Shown here piece after piece: positions 34,577-43,398 of a stretch of DNA of 64,000 nucleotides (within the stretch, counting starts at the first letter, position 1; every line of letters begins with the position of its first letter). The translations under genes were made by a program, and so were the position numbers. The stretch spans positions 1 to 64,000 of the forward strand of contig NZ_WSTB01000012.1 in assembly GCF_009789235.1 (NCBI RefSeq). The letters are read 5' to 3'. Below the pieces are notes generated by a model, which searched no databases, was not told the DNA's origin, and worked only from the letters and a program-made list of their open reading frames with translations. Source of the DNA: Flavobacterium hydrocarbonoxydans (lineage in GTDB: Bacteria > Bacteroidota > Bacteroidia > Flavobacteriales > Flavobacteriaceae).

Positions 34577-35110
34577 ATGAAAAATTTATCTGTGGCAACT
34601 TTTGGTGGTGGATGCTTTTGGTGTATAGAAGCTGTAATTCAGCGCTTAAAGGGTATCGAAAGCATAAAATCAGGATATTCAGGAGGTTTTATCAAAAATC
34701 CACCGTATCGTGAAGTTTGTACTGGCAGAACCGGACACGCCGAAGTCATACAAGTGACATTCGACCCTGCCATAATTTCATATCACGACCTGATTTTTAT
34801 TTTTATGACCAGCCATGACCCGACAACGCTTAATCGTCAGGGTGCTGATGCCGGAACACAATATCGCTCTATTATTTTATATCATGATCCAGAGCAAAAA
34901 GCAATTGCAGAACAAGTTTTTGAAGAAGTTAAACCTGCATATCCAGACCCTATTGTTACCGAATTGACTCCTTTTGAAGTTTTTTACGAAGCAGAAGAAG
35001 ATCATCAAAATTACTATAACAACAATCAGGGAGCGCGTTATTGCCAAATCGTTATCGACCCGAAAATACATAAATTGAAAAAAATGTATGCCGATAAATT
35101 GATAGACTAA
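34577..35110 (+). CDS. msrA: Peptide methionine sulfoxide reductase A
   Basis: A 177-residue repair enzyme for oxidised methionine. The catalytic motif GGGCFWCIEAV is near residue 10 (Cys13), followed by GYSGG and the family word GTQYRS and HQNYYNNN. It is a compact single-domain MsrA without a signal peptide, hence cytoplasmic. It stands next to selO and, further on, a YpdA-like reductase gene, a group that suggests oxidative stress defence, although an inverted repeat lies between msrA and selO. Confidence 0.95.
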   Translation: MKNLSVATFGGGCFWCIEAVIQRLKGIESIKSGYSGGFIKNPPYREVCTGRTGHAEVIQVTFDPAIISYHDLIFIFMTSHDPTTLNRQGADAGTQYRSIILYHDPEQKAIAEQVFEEVKPAYPDPIVTELTPFEVFYEAEEDHQNYYNNNQGARYCQIVIDPKIHKLKKMYADKLID

Positions 35111-35169
35111 AATTGCTTAGCCACAGATTAAAAGAATTTAAAGAATTATTTTAATTGTGAAAAAAAATA

Positions 35170-35230
35170 GCCACGAATTCACGAATTTTTATTTCTAGAT
35201 TATATAAATTATAATTCGTGAATTCGTGGC
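35170..35230. repeat. Inverted repeat GCCACGAATTCACGAAT
   Basis: Perfect 17-bp arms (35170-35186 and 35214-35230) between msrA and selO. The word GCCACGAATTCACGAAT and its kin GCCACAGATT are dispersed in the window (36822, 42648). It could also end the msrA transcript. Confidence 0.85.
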
Positions 35231-35245
35231 GAAAAAAAAACTTTC

Positions 35246-36814
35246 ATGAAAAATTTAAAAATAAATAATCGGTTTACTGCCGAATTACCCGCTGATACTG
35301 ATGAAACTAATGAAGTTCGTCAGGTTAAAGATGCGTTGTTTTCATACGTAAATCCTACTAAACCGTCCAATCCTGAACTAATTCACGCTTCTGAAGAAGT
35401 CGCAAAATTGGTCGGAATTTCTGTTGATGAAATTCAGTCAGAATCCTTTTTGAATGTTTTTTCCGGGAAAGAAATTCTTGAAGGAACACGTCCGTATGCC
35501 ATGTGTTATGCCGGACATCAATTCGGAAATTGGGCAGGACAATTGGGTGACGGTCGCGCGATTAATTTAACAGAAGTTGAACATAATAATGATTTTTTCA
35601 CCTTACAATTAAAAGGAGCCGGAAAAACGCCTTATTCCAGAACCGCTGATGGTTTGGCAGTTTTGCGCTCGTCCATCAGAGAACATTTATGTGCCGAAGC
35701 GATGCATTATTTGGGCGTTCCCACTACCCGATCGCTTTCGCTAATGTTATCTGGCGATCAGGTATTACGTGACGTTTTGTACAACGGAAACCCCGCTTAC
35801 GAAAAAGGGGCAATTGTAGCCCGTGTAGCGCCATCTTTCATCCGTTTTGGAAGTTTTGAAATGCTCACAGCCCGCAATGAACTCAAAAATCTAAAACAAT
35901 TTGTTGAATTCAATATCAAATATTATTTCTCTGAAATCAAAGGAGAACCAAAAGAACAATATCTGCAATTTTTCCAAAAAGTAGCTGACACGACGCGTGA
36001 AATGATTTTGCATTGGCAGCGCGTAGGTTTTGTACACGGTGTAATGAACACCGATAATATGTCGATTCACGGCATTACGATTGATTACGGGCCTTACGGA
36101 TGGCTGGAAAATTATGATCCAAACTGGACACCAAATACTACAGATAGTCAAAATCGTAGATACCGATTTGGAAATCAGCCCAAAATTGCACAATGGAATT
36201 TATACCAATTGGCTAATGCACTTTATCCTTTGGTAAATGAAGCTGCACCTTTAGAAAAAATATTAGAATCGTTTATAGATAAATTTGACAAAGATTATAA
36301 ACTCATGATGTTAAATAAATTAGGTTTGTTTACTTCAACCAAATCTGATGGTTCTATTATTGCAGGTTTAGAAGCAATTTTGCAGTTATCTGAAACAGAT
36401 ATGACTATCTTTTTCAGAAATTTAAGTAAAATTAAAAAGTCGGATTCAGTTGAAAGTGCTTTAGAAATTATAAAAGATGCTTTTTATATTCCAGAAGAAA
36501 TTACAGGTGAAATATTGGAAGCCTGGACGAAATGGTTTGCGATTTACATGGAAAGATTGAAAACTGAAGATCTTTCAGATGAAAGCCGTTCAACCAAAAT
36601 GAATCTGGTAAATCCAAAATATGTCTTGCGAAATTATATGGCGCAATTGGCTATTGATGCTGCTGATAAAGGTGATTATTCGCTTGTAAATGAATTGTAT
36701 TTACTTTTGCAAAAACCATACGACGAACAACCAGAATTTGAAAAATGGTTTGCCAAAAGACCTGATTGGGCGCGCTCAAAAGTTGGTTGCTCAATGCTTT
36801 CTTGTAGTTCTTAA
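35246..36814 (+). CDS. selO: SelO/YdiU protein adenylyltransferase
   Basis: A 522-residue pseudokinase-fold enzyme that transfers AMP to protein Ser/Thr/Tyr in the oxidative-stress response. Landmarks: AMCYAGHQFGNWAGQLGDGR (nucleotide-loop region), ELQLKGAGKTPYSRTADG-type sequence, VMNTDNMSIHGITIDYGPYG with the metal-binding N and D, and a C-terminal CSMLSCSS. In many bacteria the residue in the last motif is Cys or Sec. Length is normal. Cytoplasmic. Next to msrA, as expected for redox regulation. Confidence 0.93.
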   Translation: MKNLKINNRFTAELPADTDETNEVRQVKDALFSYVNPTKPSNPELIHASEEVAKLVGISVDEIQSESFLNVFSGKEILEGTRPYAMCYAGHQFGNWAGQLGDGRAINLTEVEHNNDFFTLQLKGAGKTPYSRTADGLAVLRSSIREHLCAEAMHYLGVPTTRSLSLMLSGDQVLRDVLYNGNPAYEKGAIVARVAPSFIRFGSFEMLTARNELKNLKQFVEFNIKYYFSEIKGEPKEQYLQFFQKVADTTREMILHWQRVGFVHGVMNTDNMSIHGITIDYGPYGWLENYDPNWTPNTTDSQNRRYRFGNQPKIAQWNLYQLANALYPLVNEAAPLEKILESFIDKFDKDYKLMMLNKLGLFTSTKSDGSIIAGLEAILQLSETDMTIFFRNLSKIKKSDSVESALEIIKDAFYIPEEITGEILEAWTKWFAIYMERLKTEDLSDESRSTKMNLVNPKYVLRNYMAQLAIDAADKGDYSLVNELYLLLQKPYDEQPEFEKWFAKRPDWARSKVGCSMLSCSS

Positions 36815-36821
36815 TTTTTTT

Positions 36822-36888
36822 TTAGCCACAGATTTAAATGATTCTCACAGATTTTTTAATCATTAAAATCTTTTAAATCTGTGGCTAA
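36822..36888. repeat. Inverted repeat TTAGCCACAGATTTAAA
   Basis: Perfect 17-bp arms (36822-36838 and 36872-36888) with an internal copy of CACAGATTTT. It separates the convergent selO and YpdA-like genes and belongs to the same GCCACAGATT repeat family as at 42648. Confidence 0.85.
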
Positions 36889-36890
36889 AA

Positions 36891-37859
36891 TTATTTCGAG
36901 ATAATATAATCTACAATCATCGAAGCGTGAACACGCGAATTTTCGATAAACCATTTGTGTGTGTGCATTCCTCCGCAAATTACTCCAGCCAGAAACAAAC
37001 CTTCAACATTAGTTTCCATTGTATCCGGATTATAAGTTGGTGTTTTTAGCTCATCATCAGATAATTGAATTCCCATGTTTTCAAGAAAATTCAAATCTGG
37101 TTTATAGCCTGTAAGTGCTAAAACAAAATCATTTCCTATCGTAACTTTTCCGTTTGGCGTTTCAATTTCAACTTCATTTTCTCGAATTTCTGTAATATTC
37201 GATTCGAAATAGGCTTTTATACTTCCTTCGGCTATTCGGTTTTCTATATCGGGTTTTGCCCAATATTTTACACGTTTATTAATTTCGTTTTTACGAATTA
37301 CCATCGTTACATTGGCACCTTTTCTCCAGCATTCCAGAGCCGCATCTACCGAAGAATTATTGGCTCCAACCACCAAAATATTTCGAAAAGCATATTCGTG
37401 CGCTTCTTTATAATAATGCCGAACTTTAGATAACTCCTCGCCTTTTACATTCATTTCGATCGGAATGTCATAAAAACCAGTCGCAATAATTACGTTTTTG
37501 GCTTCATACGAATTTTTATCCGTATCAATTTTAAAAAGAGCACTTGCTAATTTTTGAACTGCATTTACTCTTTCGAATAAATTGATATTAAAATTAAAAT
37601 AGCGATGAATATTTCGATAATATTCCAAAGCTTCCTGACGGCCGGGTTTTGGTGCCAGACAATTAAACGGAATATTGCCAATTTCCAGCCTTTCTGCCGT
37701 TGAGAAAAAAGTCATGTACAGCGGGTAATTGAAAATACTATTGACAATCGCCCCTTTTTCAATAATTAAATACTTTAATTTTTTCTGCTGAGCCTCAATT
37801 GCACAGGCAAGTCCAATTGGTCCTCCACCCACAATTATCAAGTCGTATTGCTGCGTCAT
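36891..37859 (-). CDS. ypdA: YpdA-like flavin disulfide reductase
   Basis: A 322-residue FAD/NADPH protein. The FAD-binding DLIIVGGGPIGLACAIEA is near the N-terminus, a second dinucleotide fold is at ILVVGANNSSVDAALECWRK, and GYKPDLNFLENMGI and a C-terminal LAGVICGGMHT complete the fold. YpdA proteins reduce bacillithiol disulfide. The ATG at 37857-37859 (MTQQYDLI) is preferred because it sits eight bases after the CYTH gene's stop. The classic thioredoxin-reductase CxxC is absent, as in YpdA. The symbol is by family resemblance. Confidence 0.85.
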   Translation of the reverse strand: MTQQYDLIIVGGGPIGLACAIEAQQKKLKYLIIEKGAIVNSIFNYPLYMTFFSTAERLEIGNIPFNCLAPKPGRQEALEYYRNIHRYFNFNINLFERVNAVQKLASALFKIDTDKNSYEAKNVIIATGFYDIPIEMNVKGEELSKVRHYYKEAHEYAFRNILVVGANNSSVDAALECWRKGANVTMVIRKNEINKRVKYWAKPDIENRIAEGSIKAYFESNITEIRENEVEIETPNGKVTIGNDFVLALTGYKPDLNFLENMGIQLSDDELKTPTYNPDTMETNVEGLFLAGVICGGMHTHKWFIENSRVHASMIVDYIISK

Positions 37860-37867
37860 ATTTTGTT

Positions 37868-38338
37868 TTATTTCCAATCTTTAAAAGGATTTTTGCTCAA
37901 ATAAGCGTTATAATAGCGCTCGTCATTGGTTACTTCTTCGCCTAACCAATCAGGTTTATCAAAAGTTTCGGTTTCAGAATTCAACTCTATTTCAGCCATT
38001 ACCAAACCTTCGTTTTCACCATAAAATTCATCTACTTCAAAAACATGATCGCCGGATTTAATTTCGAAACGTGTTTTTTCGATTTTACCTTTTTCGCATA
38101 ATTTTAATAATTCCTGAGCCTCGTCAAGCGGAATTTCGTTTTCCCACTCAAAACGTGACATTCCACCCTGATGACCAATTCCTTTAATAGTAATAAAACC
38201 TCTCTCGCCTTTGATCCTGATACGAACAGTACGCTCAGGAAGCGAACTCAAATAGCCTTGTGCAATTTTGTTTTGGCGAAAAGCTTCGGTTTTAAACTGG
38301 TCTGATTTTACTAGAAATTTACGTTCAATCTCTATCAT
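37868..38338 (-). CDS. CYTH-domain protein (adenylate cyclase / thiamine-triphosphatase fold)
   Basis: A 156-residue tunnel-fold protein. MIEIERKFLV at the start is the E-x-E-x-K signature that binds the triphosphate and metal. It also has FITIKGIGHQGGMSRFEWENE, EKTRFEI and EVDEFYGENEGLVMAEIE. Bacterial CYTH proteins are triphosphatases of unknown physiological substrate. The ATG at 38336-38338 is preferred to an upstream one because it begins the conserved motif. It overlaps the transcription unit of the YpdA-like gene, nine bases apart. Confidence 0.9.
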   Translation of the reverse strand: MIEIERKFLVKSDQFKTEAFRQNKIAQGYLSSLPERTVRIRIKGERGFITIKGIGHQGGMSRFEWENEIPLDEAQELLKLCEKGKIEKTRFEIKSGDHVFEVDEFYGENEGLVMAEIELNSETETFDKPDWLGEEVTNDERYYNAYLSKNPFKDWK

Positions 38339-38532
38339 TTTATTCGAAATTAAATTATACTGCAAGTTACTCAATTATTCTAAGAGTAAAATTTAGATTT
38401 TTTCTTATTTAAAATTTAAAGCCTGTATTTAAAATAAAGCTTTTACTTACAATAAATATTAAAATAACTGATTGTTAATGTATTAGGTATTTTATTTTTT
38501 GCTAAATTTGATAGAACCTTAACATTTTAACT

Positions 38533-39441
38533 ATGTCTAAAAAAGCACTTTATTTGTTAGGCATTGCAATAACGATTATTCTGGGGACTTTTTTGTATCA
38601 GAAATTTTGTTGCAATTGCTGCGAAAAAACACCTGCGATTGGTACTGAAAACACACCAATTGTAACGGTTACGGACATTAATCATGTCCCGTTTGTTCTT
38701 AATGGTTCCGGAATTGATTATCAAACCCATGATAATCTTAAGTTCCTGAAAAACAGTTCGGCTATTATTATGCCTGTTAGTGATTCCGTTTCTATAGGTA
38801 TTGAAAACCTTAAAACGTTTTTAGCGGCAAATCCAAAGCAAAAAGTCACGATAACTGGTTATGCTACTTCTCACGAAACGAATACTACAAAATTTGAAAA
38901 TCTTGGTTTAGCAAGGGCAAATGATGTAAAAACTTTTTTTGTTTCTAAAGGTTTACCTGAGAATCAATTTGCAACAAAAGGAGTGCTTATTGAAAAATGG
39001 CAAATGACTGCCGATACTTTGTTAGGTCCCGCTGAATATACTTTTGAAACAATTAACAACAGTACAGCGACAGATGAGTGGAGTTTATTGAAAGAAAAAA
39101 TAAACAGTAGTCCATTAATTCTGAATTTCAGTACCAATAAAGCCAGCGAAAATTTATCAGCCGAAGAAAAGCAAAAAGTGGCTGATATTGCAAAATATAG
39201 TAATCATGTTACTGACGCTACGATTTTGGTTGTAGGACATACGGATAATGTAGGAAATCGCGATTCAAACATCATTCTGGGACAAAAACGTGCAGAGTTT
39301 ACAAAAGATTATTTGTCCAAAAACGGTATTGACCCTTCGAGAATTACTACCGAATCAAAAGGTCCGGACGAACCAATTGGCGAGAATACAACCGAAGAAG
39401 GCAAGGCCAATAACAGAAGAACCGTCATAACAATCAAATAA
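38533..39441 (+). CDS. OmpA-family envelope protein
   Basis: A 302-residue protein with one N-terminal membrane helix (residues 5-24) followed by a cysteine cluster (FCCNCCEKT) and two OmpA-like segments. The first (residues about 90-150, VTITGYATSHE) is degenerate. The second (about 200-302, ILVVGHTDNVGNRDSN, then RAEFTKDYLSKNGID) is a good peptidoglycan-binding OmpA domain. Anchored in the inner membrane and reaching the cell wall. A TAAATTTG -7-type word is at 38503-38510. It is in operon with the following HhH protein. Confidence 0.85.
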   Translation: MSKKALYLLGIAITIILGTFLYQKFCCNCCEKTPAIGTENTPIVTVTDINHVPFVLNGSGIDYQTHDNLKFLKNSSAIIMPVSDSVSIGIENLKTFLAANPKQKVTITGYATSHETNTTKFENLGLARANDVKTFFVSKGLPENQFATKGVLIEKWQMTADTLLGPAEYTFETINNSTATDEWSLLKEKINSSPLILNFSTNKASENLSAEEKQKVADIAKYSNHVTDATILVVGHTDNVGNRDSNIILGQKRAEFTKDYLSKNGIDPSRITTESKGPDEPIGENTTEEGKANNRRTVITIK

Positions 39442-39459
39442 TTAATAAAATATACTATT

Positions 39460-40017
39460 ATGAATATACCTTGTATCTTAATACCAGTGCTAGTGGGATT
39501 AATCTGTGGAATTTTAGGTTACTTACTAGGAAAAATGAACTCAAAAGGCGGAGATGATTCTCTTGCTGTCTCTTTGCAATCTGATTTGGATGCCTGTAGA
39601 GCAAATACTAAAAATTTGAATACAAAAATTGCATCTTTAGAAGCCGATTTAGCTGCAAAAGCAAATATTTCAGCTGCTGTTGCTCCTCAAGCGTTTGCAA
39701 AAGCAGCTCCGGTAATCTTATTTGACGGTGCATTGGCGGCAACCGTTTTAGGCAAAAAAATAAAAGAAAATGATTTGAAAATTGTGGAAGGAATTGGTCC
39801 AAAAATTGAGACTTTGTTTAATGATGCCGGTATCAAAACCTGGAAAGAGTTATCCGAAACAACGACTGAAAAGTTACAGGCAATTTTGGATGCTGCAGGA
39901 GAAAATTATGCAATTCATAACCCAAGCACCTGGGCCAAACAAGCCTCACTTGCTTATCAGGGAAAATGGCAGGAACTTAAAGACTGGCAGCAGGGCTTAT
40001 TGGGTGGAAAAGAATAA
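39460..40017 (+). CDS. Membrane-anchored helix-hairpin-helix protein
   Basis: A 185-residue protein with an N-terminal helix (MNIPCILIPVLVGLICGIL) that anchors it, a coiled region (LDACRANTKNLNTKIASLEA) and a C-terminal DUF4332/HhH-like domain (LKIVEGIGPKIETLFNDAGI, then KTWKELSETTTEKL). The HhH fold normally binds DNA or acts as a protein hub. Located 19 bases after the OmpA gene; the pair recurs in Bacteroidota and may link envelope and chromosome, which is inference. A good terminator follows. Confidence 0.8.
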   Translation: MNIPCILIPVLVGLICGILGYLLGKMNSKGGDDSLAVSLQSDLDACRANTKNLNTKIASLEADLAAKANISAAVAPQAFAKAAPVILFDGALAATVLGKKIKENDLKIVEGIGPKIETLFNDAGIKTWKELSETTTEKLQAILDAAGENYAIHNPSTWAKQASLAYQGKWQELKDWQQGLLGGKE

Positions 40018-40035
40018 TTACAACTATTTAACCAT

Positions 40036-40060
40036 AAAAACTGGCTTTATGCCAGTTTTT
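40036..40060. terminator. Bidirectional terminator between the HhH gene and menC
   Basis: Perfect 10-bp stem AAAAACTGGC / GCCAGTTTTT with a 5-base loop. T and A tails on either side allow both directions. Confidence 0.9.
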
Positions 40061-41149
40061 TTATGCTTTTTCGAGAAAAGTAGAATTCCAGTTTATAGAA
40101 GTATTATACCATAATTGTCCTTCTGAAACCTCAAGCGGACAATCGAAATTATTGGTATAAAGTGCTCCTGTTCCTAAACCTTGCGGCATTGGAGAATTTT
40201 GCAAATATGTCCATTGTGCGATGGCGTTGAGACCAATATTACTCTCTAATGCCGATGTGATCCACCAGCCAATATTGTGTTTTTCGGCCAACGTAATCCA
40301 TTCCTGGGTACCTCTGAAACCGCCAACAAAACTTGGTTTCAGAATGATGTATTGTGGTTTGATTTCCTGCAGTAATTTTTCTTTTTCTTCGAATGAAAAA
40401 ACACCAATCAATTCTTCGTCTAAGGCAATAGGAAAAGGTGTTACTTCGCACAACTGTTTCATGGCCTGAACATTTCCTTTTTTGAGAGGTTGTTCTATGC
40501 TATGCAATTGAAATTGATTTAATTGATGCAGCTTATCTAAAGCTTCGTTCAAAGCAAAAGCACCATTGGCATCTACCCGAATTTCGATTTGTTCTGGCGA
40601 AAAATGACTTCTAATAAAAGCTAATAATTCTAGCTCTTTCTGAAAATCAATAGCGCCAATCTTGAGTTTGATACAATTAAATCCTTGTGCAATTTTTTCT
40701 TCAATTTGCTCTTTCATAAAAGCGGCTTTTCCCATCCAAACTAAACCATTGATAACAATTGATTGAGTATGATTGGTAAAATCGGAAGGAAATAAAAGAT
40801 ATGGATTTTCGCTTTTAAGTGATTGAAAAGCCATTTCAACGCCAAATTGTATGGATGGGAATTCTAATAATGCTCCCCAAAGTTGAGTTTCGCCTAAATG
40901 AATATTTTCGCATGTCCATTTAAGTTTTTCTTCGTAATCGTCTCGATCATCGGCACTCAAACCTCTTAAAATACCGCACTCGCCTATTCCTTTTTTGCCG
41001 TTTTCTTCCAGAATGATAAACCAGGTTTCTTTTTCGGTCATAATGCCTCGCGACGTTCCGGAAGGACGCTTAAAGGCGAGCATGTATTTGTGGTAAGTTG
41101 CTTTCAATACTGTGTGGTTTTTAAAACCATATAAGTTATATAAGTTCAT
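40061..41149 (-). CDS. menC: o-Succinylbenzoate synthase
   Basis: A 362-residue enolase-superfamily enzyme that makes o-succinylbenzoate for menaquinone. Active-site positions: K-x-K in CIKLKIG (base/acid Lys), then Asp in IRVDANGAF, Glu in SIEQPL, Asp-Glu in IALDEELIG, and Lys in YIILKPSF. The N-terminal capping domain has KRPSGTSRG. The first 13 residues (MNLYNLYGFKNHTV) are encoded by a dispersed repeat that also occurs at 21222 and 41354. A TTG about 40 bases downstream (TTGAAAGCAACT) may be the original start. Other men genes lie downstream at 44107, 45233 and 47836. Confidence 0.9.
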   Translation of the reverse strand: MNLYNLYGFKNHTVLKATYHKYMLAFKRPSGTSRGIMTEKETWFIILEENGKKGIGECGILRGLSADDRDDYEEKLKWTCENIHLGETQLWGALLEFPSIQFGVEMAFQSLKSENPYLLFPSDFTNHTQSIVINGLVWMGKAAFMKEQIEEKIAQGFNCIKLKIGAIDFQKELELLAFIRSHFSPEQIEIRVDANGAFALNEALDKLHQLNQFQLHSIEQPLKKGNVQAMKQLCEVTPFPIALDEELIGVFSFEEKEKLLQEIKPQYIILKPSFVGGFRGTQEWITLAEKHNIGWWITSALESNIGLNAIAQWTYLQNSPMPQGLGTGALYTNNFDCPLEVSEGQLWYNTSINWNSTFLEKA

Positions 41150-41375
41150 TTTACAAAATATGACTATCCGTTTCTTGTAGCAACCATTGAGAATGGCACA
41201 CAGACAAAACTGATTTTAACGGATTAACGCTGATTATGTTTTACTAATAACTATGAAAAATCCGCAATTATCTGTTTAATCAGTGTCAATCTGTGGTCTA
41301 TTTTTTATTTAGTCCGCTTAGCAGATTGTTATGCTACAAAATTGACTTAAATTTTCTTATATCACTTATATGGTG
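41122..41375. repeat. Repeat-rich gap upstream of menC
   Basis: AAACCATATAAGTTATATAAG at 41124 and a near-complement CACTTATATGGT at about 41359-41370 flank a segment with the repeat words GGATTAACGCTGATT and AATCAGTGTCAATCTGTGG. These are inverted relative to each other and of a type dispersed in the window. No gene is seen. The first repeat provides the annotated start of menC. Confidence 0.6.
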
Positions 41376-41384
41376 AAAAACTTT

Positions 41385-42587
41385 TTAATGATATAAATTT
41401 TCTACTTTTTCAAAATCCTGTGATGGTAAACCTGCTTTTTTGAAATTGGCAAAGTCTGCTTTTGTTTTTTCTTTCCAGCTCAGACTGTCTGTCACGTTTT
41501 GATTTTGGTATTTTTTATAAATGGGTTTTGCCGAACTGTAATCGTCACTTACCAAATATGCGTGCGCCAGATTTAGTTTTACCAATAATTCGGTGTCGTC
41601 CAGCTTTTCTCCTTCTTTTAAGAATTTGATTGCTTTTGCATATTGTTTGGTTAAAATATAAGCGTAACCAATCGAACTGTAATCTAAAGCCGTCGCTTTT
41701 CCGTCAATGATTATGGTGTTTAGTTTTGGAATTGCCTCATTGTATTTTTGCAATCTTATAAGCGTATTGGCTTGCGTACGTAAATCGTTGTAAACATTTT
41801 TAGAAATATTAGCATCGTTGTAACAGGCGTTTCCAAAGTCTTTATAGATTTTAGTTTTCTCGATGGCAAGCAATTTTTCATATTCGGAATAACGATATTG
41901 CTTCATGATTTTCTCTAAAATACAAACACAAAAGTCATCTGAATCGGCCATTTTTTGCGCCATATTCGAGGTTTTGCACAAACCTACAATTTCGGTTTTA
42001 TTATCCTGATTCCAACCACGATTGAGTTTTGTATCCACCCACGGCACCACTTCGAGAACGATTTTCTGACTTAAAAGCCAATTTTTACTTTCGAAACCAA
42101 ACCATATCGCTCCTTTTGCTTCTTTTAGACAGGCAGAACTCTCCAGTGACAATCGTTTTGCATCTTTACTAACCGGTTCTTTTTGAGCATAACAGGCTTT
42201 GTCTGTTTCTCCGTCATCCTGATATTTTTTGGCATTTTCACCCGATGTAAAAAGTGCATAAGTACACTCGTCGTCACCGGAAATCTTAGACATCAAAAAA
42301 ACAGCTCCGGCAGAACCCTGACTGATTCCGGTGGGATCCGGTATCGCTTTTAGAACCGAAACCAGGCTGTTTGCCATTTGCTGATTTTTGTCCAGAAGTG
42401 TAATTCTATAGACTATTTCGGTTGTTCCAACGGGTAAATCTTCGGTTTTAATTGTTATTCTGTCACGGGCAGAAACTATAATTTCTTTTGTAGTAGCGCG
42501 TTCTTTGTCCCAATAACCGTCTTTTTGAGCAAAAGTATTTTGAAAGATTGCTATAAAAAGAAGTAGTATTATTTTTTTGAAATTCAT
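41385..42587 (-). CDS. Secreted TPR-type protein
   Basis: A 400-residue protein with a signal peptide (MNFKKIILLLFIAIFQNTFA). The N-terminal half contains cysteines and a beta-like domain. The C-terminal part (residues about 280-380) has TPR-like repeats (KYNEAIPKLNTIIIDGKATA; YAKAIKFLKEGEKLDDTELL). TPRs bind partner proteins, so a periplasmic scaffold or chaperone role is possible. I chose the ATG at 42585-42587; the longer frame to 42629 lacks the signal. Unrelated to the men genes it separates. Confidence 0.75.
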   Translation of the reverse strand: MNFKKIILLLFIAIFQNTFAQKDGYWDKERATTKEIIVSARDRITIKTEDLPVGTTEIVYRITLLDKNQQMANSLVSVLKAIPDPTGISQGSAGAVFLMSKISGDDECTYALFTSGENAKKYQDDGETDKACYAQKEPVSKDAKRLSLESSACLKEAKGAIWFGFESKNWLLSQKIVLEVVPWVDTKLNRGWNQDNKTEIVGLCKTSNMAQKMADSDDFCVCILEKIMKQYRYSEYEKLLAIEKTKIYKDFGNACYNDANISKNVYNDLRTQANTLIRLQKYNEAIPKLNTIIIDGKATALDYSSIGYAYILTKQYAKAIKFLKEGEKLDDTELLVKLNLAHAYLVSDDYSSAKPIYKKYQNQNVTDSLSWKEKTKADFANFKKAGLPSQDFEKVENLYH

Positions 42588-42678
42588 TGATGAAGTTTGT
42601 TTATAAATAATTGTAAAGGTTTGGAGCAAAATTCGAGCCTATTTTTTTTGCCACAGATTAAAAGGATTATAATGATTT

Positions 42679-43191
42679 TTATTCTTCGCTATTCTTCTCA
42701 ATAAATTTTGCAAAATACTTTCCATTTGTAAAAAGTGAATAACCAATTATTGCTTTTATAAAATAAAAAATTAACCAGCTTGGATCGCGATATTCTCGAA
42801 ACAATGTTTTTTGCTTAAGAAAATCATATATTCTAGATATGAACATTGGTACACTTTCAATTAAGATTAGAGCTCCCATTATAATGATTACAATCGTTAA
42901 AACTTGGGCAGGTTTTATATTTAAATCTATTTTATCTTCATTAAAATTTTGATTTAATTTTAATTTCTGAATTATCCAATCTGTTTTGAAGAGAAATATT
43001 CTAATAATGATAAAGTAAATAACTATTGAACCCAATAATATTCCCCAAACTTGCAATAAGGCTATAATATTAATACTTCCCTCAACGAATGATAACGTGG
43101 TGAAAAACTGTGGAATTATAGAAATGGAACTAAAAAGAATCCATAGACCAATAATTTTGAGCAAAATTTTCCAGAAAGTGTTTATTAACAT
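42679..43191 (-). CDS. Multi-pass membrane protein, unknown function
   Basis: A 170-residue protein with about four transmembrane segments (IGLWILFSSISIIPQFFTTL; VWGILLGSIVIYFIII; VLTIVIIIMGALILIESVPMF; WLIFYFIKAIIGYSLF). No family recognised. Monocistronic in appearance, with a repeat between its start and the next gene. Confidence 0.7.
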   Translation of the reverse strand: MLINTFWKILLKIIGLWILFSSISIIPQFFTTLSFVEGSINIIALLQVWGILLGSIVIYFIIIRIFLFKTDWIIQKLKLNQNFNEDKIDLNIKPAQVLTIVIIIMGALILIESVPMFISRIYDFLKQKTLFREYRDPSWLIFYFIKAIIGYSLFTNGKYFAKFIEKNSEE

Positions 43192-43239
43192 GTTTTGTTA
43201 TTTAATTTTTTTGCCTCGTATTACTTTAATTTACTTTGT

Positions 43240-43396
43240 CGATTTACTGACAGAGATTTCTCCTCCGTCGAAATGACAAGATTGTGAGAATTTCACATTC
43301 TTATGAAACCAAGTGCCCTAGCCCCGATAGAAGTGGAAATCCTTTTGTGCCGGGGTTCGGCACAAAAGATTGCAACGGATAGCGGGATTAGCTCCT
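43240..43396. repeat. Dispersed repeat with AGCCCCGATAG and a GC-rich hairpin
   Basis: Includes GAGATTTCTCCTCCGTCGAAA (a bacterioidal 'GAAATGACAA' type repeat), AGCCCCGATAG at 43319-43330 (inverse of 32696-32706), and a perfect 11-bp stem CTTTTGTGCCG / CGGCACAAAAG (43342-43352 and 43358-43368). It lies between the membrane protein gene and the UPF0173 gene. The composition and the recurrence suggest a mobile repeat of Flavobacterium genomes. Confidence 0.75.
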
Positions 43397-43398
43397 GA

